Assembly: GCA_019802505.1 (NCBI GenBank)
Contig: JAFMOC010000024.1
Coordinates: 1,681,501 to 1,745,500 of the forward strand
DNA: 64,000 nucleotides
Source of the DNA: Corydoras sp. C115
Lineage: Eukaryota; Chordata; Actinopteri; Siluriformes; Callichthyidae
Direction of reading: 5' to 3'
Every line of letters starts with the position of its first letter. Within the stretch, counting starts at the first letter, position 1. The notes under the pieces are model-generated. The model was not told where the DNA came from and made no database searches. It saw nothing but the letters and a program-made list of their open reading frames with translations. Below are positions 9,933 through 21,662 of this stretch, piece after piece. Position numbers and translations under genes: made by a program.

Positions 9933-11057
9933 TGTAAGAAATCCGGGTTCTGCGTCTGTCTCTCCTTCACGCTCTGTCACTGGCTCTCTTAGCCCCGCCT
10001 TCTAGTTCCGCTCTCGCTCCGTCACCAGGTGAGGCTAATTTGTTTGATGGGTCGTTTACCTTATTTAAGCTCTGTCTTCACACGGGACGAACGCGAAGTA
10101 TTGTCCCTGGTTTCATACATACCGAGCGATTTTTTGGCTACTGTTTTCTATCTGTTCTCTCAGCGTTTTGTCCTGTGGTGTATCTGGTCTCGGTGAGTGT
10201 GCGTCTGTTTGTGTTAGCTTTTTGTTAGCATCCGCGCTCTCACCTCTGTGTTTAGGTTAGTCTCTGTTGTTGGATGAGTGAACATCTGTGTGATTCTGTG
10301 ATTGCTCCCTGTGTCTTGTTTAATCCTCTTTCTGTTTTCAGTGTTCACCCTGTCCCTAGAGTCCTGCGTCCCGGGAGCGATCGTTGTCTCTGTCCGTCCG
10401 CTCAGGTGGTTCGGCTTCGGCCGGTTGGGGCGGAGTTCGCGCTCACCCTAGCTCGCTCCGCTGGCGCGTCACCACCTGAGGGCGTCCGCGTCTCAGTGTT
10501 CACCCAACATACTAACGGTTCCCATCTATTTACTAATACTCTCTCTCTCGGTGAACTAACGTTGTTTCCTTCCCTGTGCATTAACACCTTCGCTGTCTCC
10601 CCATCCCTTGTTTGTTCCAGTCTGATTCTGAGCTGTCCGTCGTCCCGTGTAGTTCACCGTACCTCTCTGAGCACTTTCTCCACGCTTTCTTCCTTCAGGT
10701 TTTTGTCTAACACTCCCTCTGACACGCCTGTCCTTTCTATCTTAGGTTTTGTTATTTTGTCTACCCTAGACACCCTCACTAGTCGTTTCTGCTTTTCCTC
10801 ACGCATAGCCAGTGTAGGGTTCTCTTTCTACAGCGTAATTATATCTGTGTGCTTTGTTTTATTTTATTGGTTTTGCTCGGTGTTGTGCTCTTCCCAGTCC
10901 TCCGTCCAGGTTCCACACCCAGGCCTGGGTACAGTTGGCAACGCCTCCCTCGAGCAATCCTCCTCCTGCACTACCTTACCTCTGCCTTGCTCATTAATAA
11001 ACCTGTTTTGTTCCGCATCCACATCTCCAGACCAATCCTTACAACCACTTTGTGACA
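9933..11057 (+). repeat. 3' LTR
   Basis: It is 1,125 bp long, from TGTAAGAAATCC to TTTGTGACA, and carries AATAAA at 10996-11001 as the likely RNA end signal. Compared with the 5' LTR it lacks three bases in the TTTTATTTTGTTATTGG region. The end of pol overlaps its first 60 bases. Confidence 0.95.
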
Positions 11058-11062
11058 ATAAT
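11058..11062 (+). repeat. Target site duplication, right copy (ATAAT)
   Basis: Exact repeat of 4174-4178, directly after the 3' LTR. Confidence 0.9.
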
Positions 11063-11235
11063 GCATTATTCCACTGTGTTATAAAGCTTTATAGCATGTT
11101 CTTAACACTTTATGAGTAAGGTTATTTACATCTATGGATATCAGCAAATGTTTTTGACAAGTATAAATATGTTAAATATCTTTATAAATGTGTTATTAAT
11201 GCATTATGAATATTGGATTTAGGTAAAGTGTTACC

Positions 11236-12378
11236 AAAATATCTTTAAATAGTATTTGCATCTTTACTCACCTCTGTTCATGAACAGCTTGACTAAGAAC
11301 CATTTCAGGCCTAAAGGCTGCAAATATATTACCTTACTAGTTATCTTCAGACCTTTTTTCTTTTCTTTTTTTTTCAGAGGAAATGGGTAGAACGTGTAAC
11401 TGAATATGTTTCCTGGATAATTTACTTTTAGAGAACATTGTAGGTGACATGTTATATTGTAGCTGTGGCTCTGGATCATACAGTAAGATTAATAAGTAAT
11501 GCTGATCTTTAGATAAGATGTAAACCCAGCCTCCACTGATGGTACATATCTGATTGTGGGCGAGACTGGAACACTAAATGGCATCTCACTTAGCCCCAAG
11601 GTGATTTCGTCACCTTGTGAGTGATACACCGGGGCATTAGAGATTGTGCCAAGGTGTCCTTTTGATAGCTTTAAAAAGTGTGTTCCTGCATGGATCAAAA
11701 ATGATCAGAATGCCAGATGTAAATTTGATTTCACCTCAAATCACTTGCAGAGGGCAGGATAAAAAAAAAAAAATGGTGTAGTCGCCCTACTGAGTCATGT
11801 CAAAGTTTCAACATTCATTCAGTTGCCAAGGACAGAATAAGTATCCATCAAGCTGGACCTGTCAGGTATTTTATGCATTCCATAGATCTAGACTGATCCA
11901 AGGAGTGGCAGGTTAACATGAAGTTTGATCTGAAAGATGGAGATCACAGCTGTCTTTCAAAAGTCATGTTAGCGATGCAGACTGAAGGGCACGGTGAACA
12001 TCCATTTGCATCCCTCGGCTCATCCATGATGAGGGGCCATTGTAAACATAATTATTGTAGCTAATGATAACGGCAGATAGATGATGAGTTTCTCTCCAGC
12101 TCATTTACCTTTGGCAGCCATAGCAGGTGTATTGAAGATTTTTCATTCCACTCCAAAATAATGGCAAAGTGCTACTATTTTTCTTCCGAATCTGGAACCT
12201 AAAGTCACGGCCCAGAATACTAAACAGCCTGCAGTGATTCTGGTTGATTAAGGGCAAAGCTTGAAAACAAGGTGTACAGGTTGTAAATATGGACCGTTTT
12301 GCAAAATAAAGTATATTTTATAAGTCTAGCAGAATAACATAATGAAATAATATTAACGCACCAAATTAAAAAGGTTGT
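11236..12378. other. Low-repeat block, no gene seen
   Basis: Mixed-complexity sequence without SINE, LTR or MITE hallmarks apart from short A and T runs. Open frames on both strands are short and lack splice-flanked exon character. It could contain conserved non-coding DNA. Confidence 0.4.
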
Positions 12379-12621
12379 GGTAACACTTTCTATTCATCCG
12401 GTATATATACATTCATAACGCTTTATAAAACTTGTCATTAGCCTTTGTTAATGTACATAAATATTCATAAGCACACATATACAGCATTATAAGAATATAA
12501 TTAAACACAATGTTACATAATGCATTATAAATAAATGTTAATTTACTTTTGGTGAGTGGTTATAAAGCATTATTAATGCATATAATGCATTATGAATACC
12601 AGATTCCTAGTAAGTGTTACT
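12379..12621 (+). mobile_element. Short foldback MITE copy
   Basis: It begins GGTAACACTTTCTATTCAT and ends AGTAAGTGTTAC, with inverted arms carrying TTCATAACGCTTTATAAAA-type motifs. At about 243 bp it keeps only the arms and a short centre. Confidence 0.7.
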
Positions 12622-14732
12622 GGATTTATAAATATATGTGTTGTGTATGTCTGTGCAATGCCATGAACCCAAGGCTACATACAGTATTATTCATTGTGTC
12701 ATTGTGTTCTCTCCCCATCTTAATATCTTTATTTTTTACTGTCTTGGCCTCAAATCAAAATTCTTTATTTTAGTTATATGGGATTATCTATGAGGCTCTA
12801 GTGTCTGGAGGTATCTAGTGTTTTGTTTTATTAGTGAATTATTTAGATCCTGGTAAATCAGCAGGCAGTGCAAGTGAGAGGATGGGAGGATTGAGGCCCG
12901 CTGGATTTTCTGCTCTCCACTTTCAATCACTTGCTTAATTTGGTTTGCTGCGTGCAACCGACTACGGGCAAAAGGAATTCACCACTGTAGTGTTACCCCA
13001 TGTGCTCAGAAAGGGTGTGGTGAATGATTTCCCTGAAGGTAGAGCATGCTGAATTGGTACATAATGATAAAGAAATATCAAAACATTAGGGGTGTAGAGA
13101 TTTGAAAATAGATTTAGAGTGAAAAGAGAGAGGATTCGGAGTTGGCTTTAACTGAAGTGCTTTTACTCAGCATGGGCTTTTATGTTTCTGAGTGGCTCGA
13201 TATTACAACTAGCAGCCCAGGCCCGGATTCTGACACAAAGTGATTTATGTCCTATTTATAGACTCTAATTTTGTTATAAACACTTGCATTTTCTTTTCCG
13301 CATTGCATAATTCATGTGTTCTTGTCATATCTTATTGTTGAATTACTCATTCACTCCATTTGATGATCTATTTTTTATTAATCTCCCATGGCTGAAATCT
13401 CTGATTTTACTGGCTATTCCTATGTTGCTTCGACTGATATTAAAAACAGAGATTCCTAATGAAATGACAAGTGACTGCACTTTTAGTTGGCACATTTAGA
13501 TCATTTTATTGAGCATCCAGACAATATTCAAATAGCCCAAACATGGATCTGAGGGGTAAAACTGTCCTAATTCCTATTCAAAAGGTCATGGCAATGAGTT
13601 ATTAGGGAGTAAGCACCTGAAAGCTATTCCCTTGCTAGCTTTGACAGAGAGGCTGTCACTTCTCCCTTTAAAAATAGTGTAAGGTAATAAATGGTCATTT
13701 GTGAATGTCTTAGCTACTGGCAGTAACAGCTCTGCAACTTCCCCTCCCTCCAAAGACAGATTAGTGCAGTGAAATATTGTCCCTGATGTGCCAGCATCAA
13801 AGTTTTTTTTTTTTTTTTGAAGGATCAGCAATAAGGGCTCAGAGGGTTATTGCAGTTGTTTGATTAGTGATTTCTGCCATAGCACTTGTTTCAGCTTCCG
13901 TTTGAATGCTTAGAATCTAAAAGAATAGAGAATAAAAGCAAGTATTGTGGCCAAGATATAGATTGCATTCAGATTTAAGATGAATTGAAAAATCCAGGGG
14001 CTAAAAAGCAAGTAAGTAAAAACAGTTAAATCTCAAAAACATGTTTTTTTTTTCCTCATTACACTTCATTGTTCAGATTATTGTTGAAGTTTCAGTGGAT
14101 ACTGCAGGAACGCCACAGTAGTAGCTAAGGCAGATTCAAGGATCAAGCTGACAGTTTCAGGTGGAGGAGTCTATTATTAGTTTACCTCTCCTCCATGGCA
14201 TTTTATCACTGCTGCATCTGATGTCCCTTACTTATAAAAAAAAGAAGAGAAGCTGTGTATCTCAATCCGCCCGTTCATATTTCATAGGCTTGGTGTCATA
14301 AATAAAGTGAGCATGGCTGACCTGGGCTATTAGTTACAAACCTAACCAAAGCTTTGAGATGCTTTATCTTCAGCTTGGCAATGATGTCCATATCTTTTCG
14401 GCAATATTATGGAAGGGAAAAAGAAATACTGACTCTAGCTGTAATATTTATTTGGATTGATTAATTAATGCTGTGGAATTTTAAGTTTTTTAAATTTCCA
14501 TCCTAACCTAGATTTGATTAAATTGTATGTATTTTAAACAGGTTGGTGATGGTATATATGACAACCAGCTACCTTTAAAAATATAAACTTATTAAAATAA
14601 TTTCTGCCTTTAAGATTTAATACTTATATTTAGGGTTTCTTATGTTGGATCGATTTGTGTGTTTGTTTTCTTTTAATGAAAGGTTAATCCTAAAAAAACT
14701 TTAAGTCTAGGTATATTGTATCAGTACAAGCA
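12622..14732. other. Long low-repeat block, no gene seen
   Basis: More than 2 kb without a recognised repeat family. Short open frames (for example 13314-13499 plus, 13586-13831 minus) show no known domain. Poly-T at 13802-13818 and A/T runs are the only simple sequence. Confidence 0.4.
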
Positions 14733-14908
14733 TACACTATATGGGTCAATTTAGGGTATTCAATTTACCTTAAATCCATGTTTTTGGACTGTGGGAGGAA
14801 ACTGAAGACCCCGGAGGAAACCCACACGGACACAGTAGGAACATGGATTCGAACCGGGATCCATGCCCTGAGAGTTGGAAAGTGCTAACCACGAAGCCAC
14901 CATGATGC
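14733..14908 (-). repeat. V-SINE 5' half
   Basis: The minus strand holds head, B box (ATTCGAACCGGGATCC reads on plus), core (GTGGGAGGAAACTGAAG on plus) and the first spacer. The copy ends where the GCCCAGCGATAG segment would start. Confidence 0.75.
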
Positions 14909-14910
14909 CT

Positions 14911-14951
14911 AATAATTCATTATGAATACCAGACTTCAGTAAAGTGTTAAC
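14911..14951 (+). mobile_element. MITE right-end scrap
   Basis: AATTCATTATGAATACCAGACTTC.. followed by AGTAAAGTGTTA matches the MITE right terminus. The rest of the element is missing. Confidence 0.55.
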
Positions 14952-15880
14952 ATTTTTTTTTTATCTTTCTCATCAGATGAGTTGAAATATTATTACTTTG
15001 ACAAACCTGCAGTTGGCTATGGCAGGAATGATGTTTCCTTGTTCCTGAATTTCTTGAAAACGTTTCAAACATCATGAAAAAAGCTACAAATACTGTAGGT
15101 TTGAAATAATTTGCTGAATATTGAAAACATAATCAATTGCAAATATATTTTGATAATTAGCATTAAGACCGTGTATGAAAATGCAATAAACAGCATTATA
15201 CACTGAACACTGTTGCTTGCCTGGATGCACCTTAATAGCAAGTCACTTCCATTTGTAGTAAAGTTATTCTCATCTCCCATCAACCTGAATGCCAGCCACC
15301 TGAAAATCAGCAATTGACATTTCTTCTCCGATCTTGTCTCCTCCATTTTTAATTGTGCTCATTCCCTCTTTGCCAGTCTCACGGGGCCGGGAGACTGCCA
15401 CGGTGGCCACTGTCATCAGTCTGATCTGACAGCGAAAGAGAGAGAGATGAAGCAAGAGAGAAAAAAGAAAGAGAGAGAGAGAGAGAGGCATCACACTGGT
15501 TCCAACCTTAGTGCTGATGTGTCAGGCTTATCACACAGCCGAGCGCTCCTGAGGTGACATCCTCCACTGAATCAGTGACATTTCACGGACGGTGCAAATC
15601 TATCCGTCTTTGTCACCAGGTCTAGCCCCCCTTTTTCACCGGCCCATACATACACTCGCACTGCTTTCGCATTCCAGAACTTAGCATATTGATCACATAA
15701 AAGCCAGTGGACTGTGTAAGATTTTTTTTTTGCCTAAGTTGGGCAGCACCATTGTCTGGTCAAGTCACTTTTCACTAAGTTTTGATGCTGACTGATCTCC
15801 AAGTGCTCCATATGCTTTACCTTGATATCCGACAAAATGGAAATTCTGGGCTTCTGGAACTTCAGGTTTAGGCATTAATA
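14952..15880. other. Low-repeat block with a (GA)n tract
   Basis: Contains a GA-rich tract at about 15435-15487 and poly-T at 15722-15731. No exon or element is recognised. Confidence 0.4.
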
Positions 15881-16135
15881 CATTCATTCATTTATTATTA
15901 TCTTCCACTTAATCCTCTAATGGGGTCGTGCGGTGTGTGTGTGTGTGTGGGGGGGGTGGGGGTTGATGTGTTGGTGTTGGTGTAAATACCTTGAATCCAT
16001 GTTTTTGGACTATGGGAAGAAACCAGAGAACCCAGAGGAAGGCCATACGGACACGAGAAGTACATTTCCACATAGATTGGAATTCGAACCTGGATCCCCA
16101 ATGCTGAAGGGCGAGTTTGCTAACCAATAAACCAA
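15881..16135 (-). repeat. V-SINE with internal (GT)n/G-rich expansion
   Basis: The tail ATTCATTCATTTATTA and ATCTTCCACTTAATCCTC mark the SINE 3' end. The middle is replaced by GTGTGTGTGTGG and G-rich sequence, and the head part with TTCGAACCTGGATCC follows. The central loss removed the GCGCCCTGTCC segment. Confidence 0.7.
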
Positions 16136-16660
16136 TTTTTAATGTAATTCTTTAAACTGGTTAAAACATTGTTGAGAAAAAACAATTACTAAAAAAAAAC
16201 TTTATCAGAAACATTTAGACTGATATACCATTCAGACTGTTCGTCACTCAACTACAGCTTTACTTTTCTTACTTATCTCTTACTCGAATACTGAAATACA
16301 GACACTAAAATAGCACTTAAACACTCTTAATTTGTGATCAAACTGCGATCAGTTCATTCACACTATCACAAACGCTGCCGAACTTGCATAAAAACACGCT
16401 GTACTGAACCAGGACCCAAGGTAAGCATAGTAAATTTAAATAAAGGAATAATACAAACCAATTTAAGCAAAGTATCGGACAATGCGTGAATTAAAAATTA
16501 TCCTGGTATAAAGCATGAATGGAAACAAAGGGAAAACAGAACACATGACCAGAAAACAAACCAGAACATTTAATTAATTAACTAAAACAAGATGCTAAAT
16601 GAGAGAAACTGAGCTAATTAACTGGAACCAAAACCGGGAACTAAACAAAAGGTGAGTTTT
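16136..16660. other. AT-rich block, possible worn LTR element on minus strand
   Basis: No frame or terminal repeat is seen. The run of CAGAACAC..CCAGAACATT and AACTGGAACCAAAACCGGG resembles sequence at 27330-27620 in style. Both could be minus-strand remnants of LTR elements, but I could not define ends. Confidence 0.2.
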
Positions 16661-16875
16661 TTGTGGGTCAGCACTGTGGCGTAGTGTTTAGCATATTTTA
16701 CTCTCACTGCTTGGGATCCAGTTTTGAGTGGAGTTTTCATGTTCTCCCAGTGTCTGCATGGATTTTCTGGTTTCCTCTTTTCAATAAAGTGAATGTGCGC
16801 CCAGTCCTCATTGTATCTGCCCAGCACCCAAAATGTTGGGAACCAATTGGGTATGGAAACCAATCAAAGTCACAT
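16661..16875 (+). repeat. Diverged V-SINE
   Basis: GCACTGTGGCGTAGTGTTTAG is a mutated A-box head, followed by GGAGTTTTCATGTTCTC core and the CCCAGTCC..TGTATCTGCCC segment. Much of the spacer is lost. Confidence 0.6.
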
Positions 16876-16997
16876 TTAGAGCATTGAGTCTTCAATATTC
16901 CATTTTCCAGTCAATTGTGTGAATAACATGTTAAATTTTAAATCAGAACAAAGTAAATTTGCATTCTGCTTCCTTCACTTATTAACTGCCCCACTTA

Positions 16998-17262
16998 ATC
17001 TTTAACAGACATACTGCCTAACTTATGTACCCAATCTCTTACTTGTATACTGCCTCACTCACTCATGTACTTATTCATTCACTGCCTCATTTACTCACTC
17101 ACATACTGCCACACTCGCTCACTCAATCCTTTATTCACATGCTGCCTTACTCACTCAATTACCTCCATCCTGCCGACACTCACTCTCCCACTACCTCACA
17201 CACATTAGTCTTTAACACACATACTGCCGTATTCACTCGTTCACTGCCTCTCAATCAATTAG
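16998..17262 (+). repeat. Degenerate minisatellite
   Basis: The words CATACTGCC / ATGCTGCC and CACTCACTCA recur at intervals of roughly 35-45 bases (for example near 17008, 17047, 17102, 17138, 17220). Units are poorly conserved. It is likely an old tandem repeat rather than coding, despite being open in one frame. Confidence 0.55.
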
Positions 17263-17356
17263 TATACCTTCATACTCACATTTCGCCTAAATTGATATTA
17301 TACTGCAGTCAAGCGGCAGCCAATTACAAAGTATTACAAACAACATCGGGTAGGAA

Positions 17357-17364
17357 GAAAGTTT
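17357..17364 (+). repeat. MITE target duplication, left copy (GAAAGTTT)
   Basis: The octamer GAAAGTTT directly precedes the MITE start and is repeated exactly at 17706-17713 after its end. Confidence 0.75.
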
Positions 17365-17705
17365 GGTAAAACTTTACCTAAATCCGCTATTTATAATGGG
17401 TAATTACCACATTTATAAAGCTTTATACAGTATTCATAATGCTTTATAATACTTGTCATAAGCCGTTGTTAATGTTCATAGATGTACATAACCACCCTCA
17501 TAAAGTGTTATAGGACGGCTTTATAACACAAAGTTGCATAATGCATTATAAATTATAGAAAGTATTATAAACTGTTCATCACTTATTATAGAGACCAGTT
17601 ACATAAAGCCTAATTTTATACTAAATAAATATATAAATACTTTAAAAAGCTTTATAAATGCACTCATAATGCATTAGGAATAGCAGATTCAGTGAAAGTG
17701 ATACC
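17365..17705 (+). mobile_element. Foldback MITE, 341-bp derivative with perfect 8-bp duplication
   Basis: It starts GGTAAAACTTTACC and ends AGTGATACC. The inverted arms contain ATAAAGCTTTATA and CATAATGC words. The flanking GAAAGTTT repeats are exact, the best evidence in the window for an 8-bp target duplication, which fits hAT-type transposition. No transposase is encoded. Confidence 0.8.
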
Positions 17706-17713
17706 GAAAGTTT

Positions 17714-18313
17714 TAAACAAGAACAATGAATCTGACTTTTGATTATTTATTAAAAACTGTTCAAAATGAAAAATTTACCTTGACATGACTGTTCCAAATA
17801 AAAATATTAAAGTTTATTCCAACTCATCTGGTCTCATCTGGTCAGTTGTTTCCACTGTAATTTTGATTTCTGTTCCTCAAGACACTCCTTAGATTAATTA
17901 CTTAATCATACTAGAATCAGTTTAATAATTTAAAAATGATAATACCAGTAGTATCTGATTTGACTTCATTTCAGGACCGTGTACCAGATATAGGTACTCT
18001 GCATGGCATCAAGCAGAGGTGCACCATATTGATTAGTTATTCTATTAATTAAAGTCTGTCTCAGGAGATAGGGTCTGTTCCAGAATTAGATCTGTTCTAG
18101 TAGGAGACAGAAGCAGTGAGGATTAAAACACCTGTGTTGGGGTTAAACATGTCCATGTAAACTCCTATATAGCAGGTGTTACAGTGACACTGTACTGTCA
18201 TAAATATGCAGGGAGGGGAAGTCAAGAAATAAGATGACGAATAAACTCCTTTTTTCCCTTTAAGCCATATGTTAAGCACACAACCTCTCTCTCTCTCTCT
18301 TTCCTCTCTCCCC

Positions 18314-18344
<31 letters not shown>

Positions 18345-18985
18345 AAATACATGACTGAGAAGCCTGCAAATCAATGGGGACAGGAAGATGTGGACGTCTG
18401 GCAAATCTAGTGGCGACTGACATGTTCTTCTTGTAATCTCCCACATTGTGCTTACGTTGGTAAGATTATCCTCCAGTGATGGGCTGCTAAAAGGTTGCCT
18501 CAGGAAAGGGCGAGTGACATTACCCCTCCTTCTCTTGTCAAATTCCAGATTATGTTGGGAAATTATCCCTTCTTGCTTTCACTAAAGCCTTTTCTTATTC
18601 ACTCTTCCCAGCTTTTTTCGAAGGAACATCACTGAATCAGTGACAGTGGATCGTAGCTAGGATTCGATGCTAATTCTGACAGGTTGCTCGCAGGATTAGT
18701 GGCTTCTCTATGGGCCTTTGCCTCTGAATGCAGCATGACATTGTGAGCTAGTTATCACCCGAGGAATATGTGCTGTAATTGCATAAACATTGCTGTGACA
18801 AAATTATGGCTTGAGAATTAGAGATACAGAACTGCATGGTCAAAATTAAGGATTGTAAGGACTGTAGCAAACTAATGTCACTCCTTTACTTATCCCTCTC
18901 CATTGGCTCCATGTAGCTGCTTGCATTCAGACAAGGCCCAATCTCTAGATCTGCCCATTCTCACCTTCTCTCTGTATTTCCATGT
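17714..18985. other. Low-repeat block with (CT)n-(CA)n
   Basis: A compound microsatellite CT-rich then (CA)n lies at about 18285-18345. The flanks, especially 18430-18870, are of mixed composition and repeat-free. No gene seen. Confidence 0.4.
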
Positions 18986-19242
18986 CTACATGGGCTTCCT
19001 CCGGGTCCTCTGGTTTCCTCCCACAGTCTCAAGATTCAAGGTAAATTGACTGCTCTTAATTGCCTCTGTAGTCTGTGTGTATGTATATGTGTCTGTGTGA
19101 ATGAGTGTGCTCATAGATTGGCGCCCTGTCCTGGGTGTATCTGCCCAGCACCTGAAAACATTATCCCTTGGATGGGCGTGGCTAACCTCTCTGCAACCCT
19201 AGTAAAGGATTAAGAAGAAGATAATGAATAAATAAATAAATG
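18986..19242 (+). repeat. V-SINE, 5'-truncated
   Basis: It begins inside the core (TTTCCATGTCTACATGGGC) and carries the GATTGGCGCCCTGTCC segment and an AATAAATAAATAAATG tail. Confidence 0.75.
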
Positions 19243-20931
19243 TTCAGTCCAACAGAGACCAAGCGCATCACAATTCCAACAATAGTTGAACTGATTTTTT
19301 AGTAATCGAATTCTGGTGAACAGTTCTTCTTGTTCCCAGTGATGATGTACAGTTCTTCACTAAAGCATCATGACACTATTGCAAGTGAGAAGGTTACCAC
19401 AGATGTTAACTTCTCAAATGAATATAAACTATCTATTTACTAATACAGAGCATGCTGTATGTTTCATTTTATATATGCCACAGACGTATCCGAATGTTGT
19501 TTGTTATCTGAGTGCTGCTGCTCTGAAGGAAATGCTATGTTTATTATGGTTTCCTCCTGCTCTTGCCCCAGTCCTCCTGCCAGTCGTCTGCAGTTCGACA
19601 GGGTCCAGTTTAATGGAGCAGTAATGACCCGTGTTGATGAAGTGGTGGGAAAGCTGTAATCTGTCCGAAGCAGAATGGCTGCCACTTTCTGTGACAGTAA
19701 ATTAAAACTTAACTCTCTGCCACGATTAACAAAGCATAATAAAAGGCACTGAGAGTGCAGCTGGGAGAGCTCTTGTAAAATGATGGCACTCATTGCAGTA
19801 AAACTTAATGAAATACAGAGATGACTTTGCATTGATCACAAAAAAAAAAGCATTCCGATATTTCTTACATTAAGGATAGTGATAGTGTGTTGGTTGACTG
19901 AGTGCCTGTTCATAAATGCGCAAATGCATTTCAGAATGTTCGCCAAGAAGTACAAGGCTGATAGTTACTGGTATGTGTAACGAAATAAGCAAAGTAGTCG
20001 GATGCAACACTTAATCTATGAATGTTAATACATATTTATATTACACTGCTTGCTCACAGCATGCGTCTCTGTCCAGGGGTCATCTTGCTACATTTGTATG
20101 ATTGTAACATGCTGAGAGTGTGCAACTTATGGAGTGACTGAATACAATTATGCTGGTCTGGATAGGGGCTGTTAGTGCTTGCCTCACGAAATATGACTAT
20201 AGTGAGAGCCTGCTTTAAGTGAGGGGCATAGTAAGTTAATAAAGCCGGGACCAAATCACCGGGTGTGCCCTTGGAGATTGCTTATATCAAAGCACCAATC
20301 AAAAACTGGTGCAGATATAATTTGTCATCAGGGATTTCCTGCAGGAGAATTATAGAGAAGATACAGGGACAGATCGATATTATGGATTTTTTCTGCAGTG
20401 GCTGATTGTCCAATTGCCATGAAACATGTAGCGAGATAGAAGGACCATTCTGACCCAGACTGCAGACTCAGCATAAGCCATGTCAGATACTTAAAGGCTG
20501 ACCGCAATAGAAAATTATCATGCTGCAGTGGCCGAGTACTACTTAACCCACTCTGTAGCCCCATGTGTGGCATGTGATTCATTGGATCCTGTTCACCACT
20601 TTGAGAGAGAGAGAGAGAAAGAGAGACAGACAGAGAGAGAGAGAAAATACACAATCCTTTTTTTCTGATGTCAGAGCGAATTAGAAAGAAGATGTAGTGA
20701 ACTGCTAAATCTGACTAAAACCGACCTCCGGATTTAGCTCACTCATCAAGATCCCTACAAATTTTTATGACAAAACAAATTCTGGGGCATGACTGGCAAA
20801 TTATTTGATATATTTGTTTGGATGGGTTAGATAGAAATGGCAGAACCTTTTCACTTATCACTGATATGCTGCATTTTACAGCAGACAACTGGTTGTTTCT
20901 GTTTTTATTCAAGTTAAATCACTGTCCATAT

Positions 20932-20934
<3 letters not shown>
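19243..20934. other. Low-repeat block, no gene seen
   Basis: Short frames on both strands around 19370-19830 overlap each other and lack known domains. A GAGAGA/CAGACA tract lies at 20602-20645. Nothing else is recognised. Confidence 0.4.

Positions 20935-21022
<88 letters not shown>
20935..21022. repeat. (TA)n microsatellite
   Basis: About 88 bases of nearly pure TA repeat. The tyrosine/isoleucine open frame across it is a repeat artefact. Confidence 0.95.
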
Positions 21023-21023
<1 letters not shown>

Positions 21024-21454
21024 TTATATAAAACTTAATTATATTTTAGGCATGCAAAATTGTTTCCCTTTTAAAATGATACACAAACAAATAATAATAC
21101 TTGTAATACTTGTAGTTGATTGTTGTAGTTTAACAGCACTCTCCTCTAAGGCAGGTCATATAATAGGTTATATAATAAATTATGTATTTCTTTACACAAA
21201 AAAAACTTTTACTTTTGTTTCTTTTGAAGCTTGTTTGTTTATCTGAAATACACGAACCCACTAAATATAAGACATAAAAAAAATTAAAAGATTTTTAGAG
21301 TGGGAACAGGTCCATGGGGTAAAGTGCAGAAAGTAAAAAATCCCTGGACAATTTCATCACATTGTAAAGGTTTTTTGTCATACAACCTAAAATCGAAACT
21401 TACAAAAAAAAAAATGCTTAATTTATACTGATGATGTATGACCTAAAACTAAAC
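21023..21454. other. AT-rich spacer, no gene seen
   Basis: A- and T-rich with short homopolymers; no repeat termini found. Confidence 0.4.
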
Positions 21455-21662
21455 TGGGCGTGGTAGCTCAGTGGTCAGAGCGTTGGGTTATCAATCTGAA
21501 GGTTTGAGGTTCAAATCCCAGGTCCCCTGAAGTTACCAGCGTGGGTCCTTGAGCAAGGCCCTTAACCCTCATTGCTCCAGGGATGTTGTGATTTAACCCT
21601 GTGCTCACCTTATAAGTCGTTTTGGATAAAAGCTTCCAATAAATGACCAAATGTAAATGTAA
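21455..21662 (+). repeat. tRNA-derived SINE, second family (SINE-B)
   Basis: The head GGGCGTGGTAGCTCAGTGG (A box) and GAGGTTCAAATCCCAGG (B box) are clear. Then come CCTTGAGCAAGGCCCTTAACCC and a tail ending AAATGACCAAATGTAAATGTA. The body is unrelated to the V-SINE. It is the best-preserved copy of this family here. Confidence 0.8.

Larger units (their letters stand above)
6292..9992 (+). pseudogene. pol: pol, protease-RT-RNase H-integrase-chromodomain, multiply broken
   Basis: Pol copies RNA to DNA and integrates it. It follows gag in the same frame after a UGA. Protease has the active-site triad DSG at 6409-6417. Reverse transcriptase shows the finger/palm motifs FFFVPKKDGSLRPCIDYREL (about 7018-7077), FGLTNAPAVFQ and the catalytic YLDD box at 7354-7365. 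RNase H has VVEVDASSLGVGG and TDHRNLEYL. Integrase has the H-X6-H (8357 and 8378) and C-X2-C (8468 and 8477) zinc site, then Asp at 8567 and Asp at 8747. The catalytic Glu is missing at a deletion near 8845-8853. A chromodomain (about 9393-9540, YLVDWEGYGPEERSW) and an Arg/Pro-rich tail follow, and the frame ends at TAG 9990-9992 inside the 3' LTR. One-base losses near 6617, 7105, 7425 and 7913 each change frame. Confidence 0.9.
4179..11057 (+). mobile_element. Ty3/Gypsy LTR retrotransposon, Tf1/sushi-like chromovirus
   Basis: A 6,879-bp element with LTRs at both ends (TG...CA), a perfect 5-bp target duplication, a self-priming-type primer site, gag, pol and a polypurine tract. Pol order is protease, reverse transcriptase, RNase H, integrase, chromodomain, which defines the chromovirus branch of Ty3/Gypsy. 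The base composition is far more GC-rich than the surrounding DNA. The LTRs differ at about eleven positions plus one 3-bp indel by hand comparison, so the insertion is young. Coding is broken at six places, so this copy is not autonomous as written. Assignment to Tf1/sushi rests on the primer layout and chromodomain, not on a tree. Confidence 0.95.
3789..11235 (+). mobile_element. Foldback MITE, host of nested insertions
   Basis: Its left end is GGTAACACTTTCTATGAAT at 3789 and its right end is AAAGTGTTACC closing at 11235. The two arms are inverted copies of each other. The copy is split first by a minus-strand V-SINE fragment (3915-4053) and then by the 6.9-kb LTR retrotransposon (4179-11057). 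The flanking octamers AAAGTTTC (3781-3788) and AAAATATC (11236-11243) match at six of eight positions, as expected of an aged 8-bp target duplication. Confidence 0.75.

Noticed and set aside
20818..21246. Open frame across (TA)n
   Set aside because: Most residues are alternating Tyr/Ile from the microsatellite.
21455..21530. Second possible tRNA gene
   Set aside because: Head of a SINE-B copy with the SINE body attached; same pattern at 23965, 25675 and 46105.
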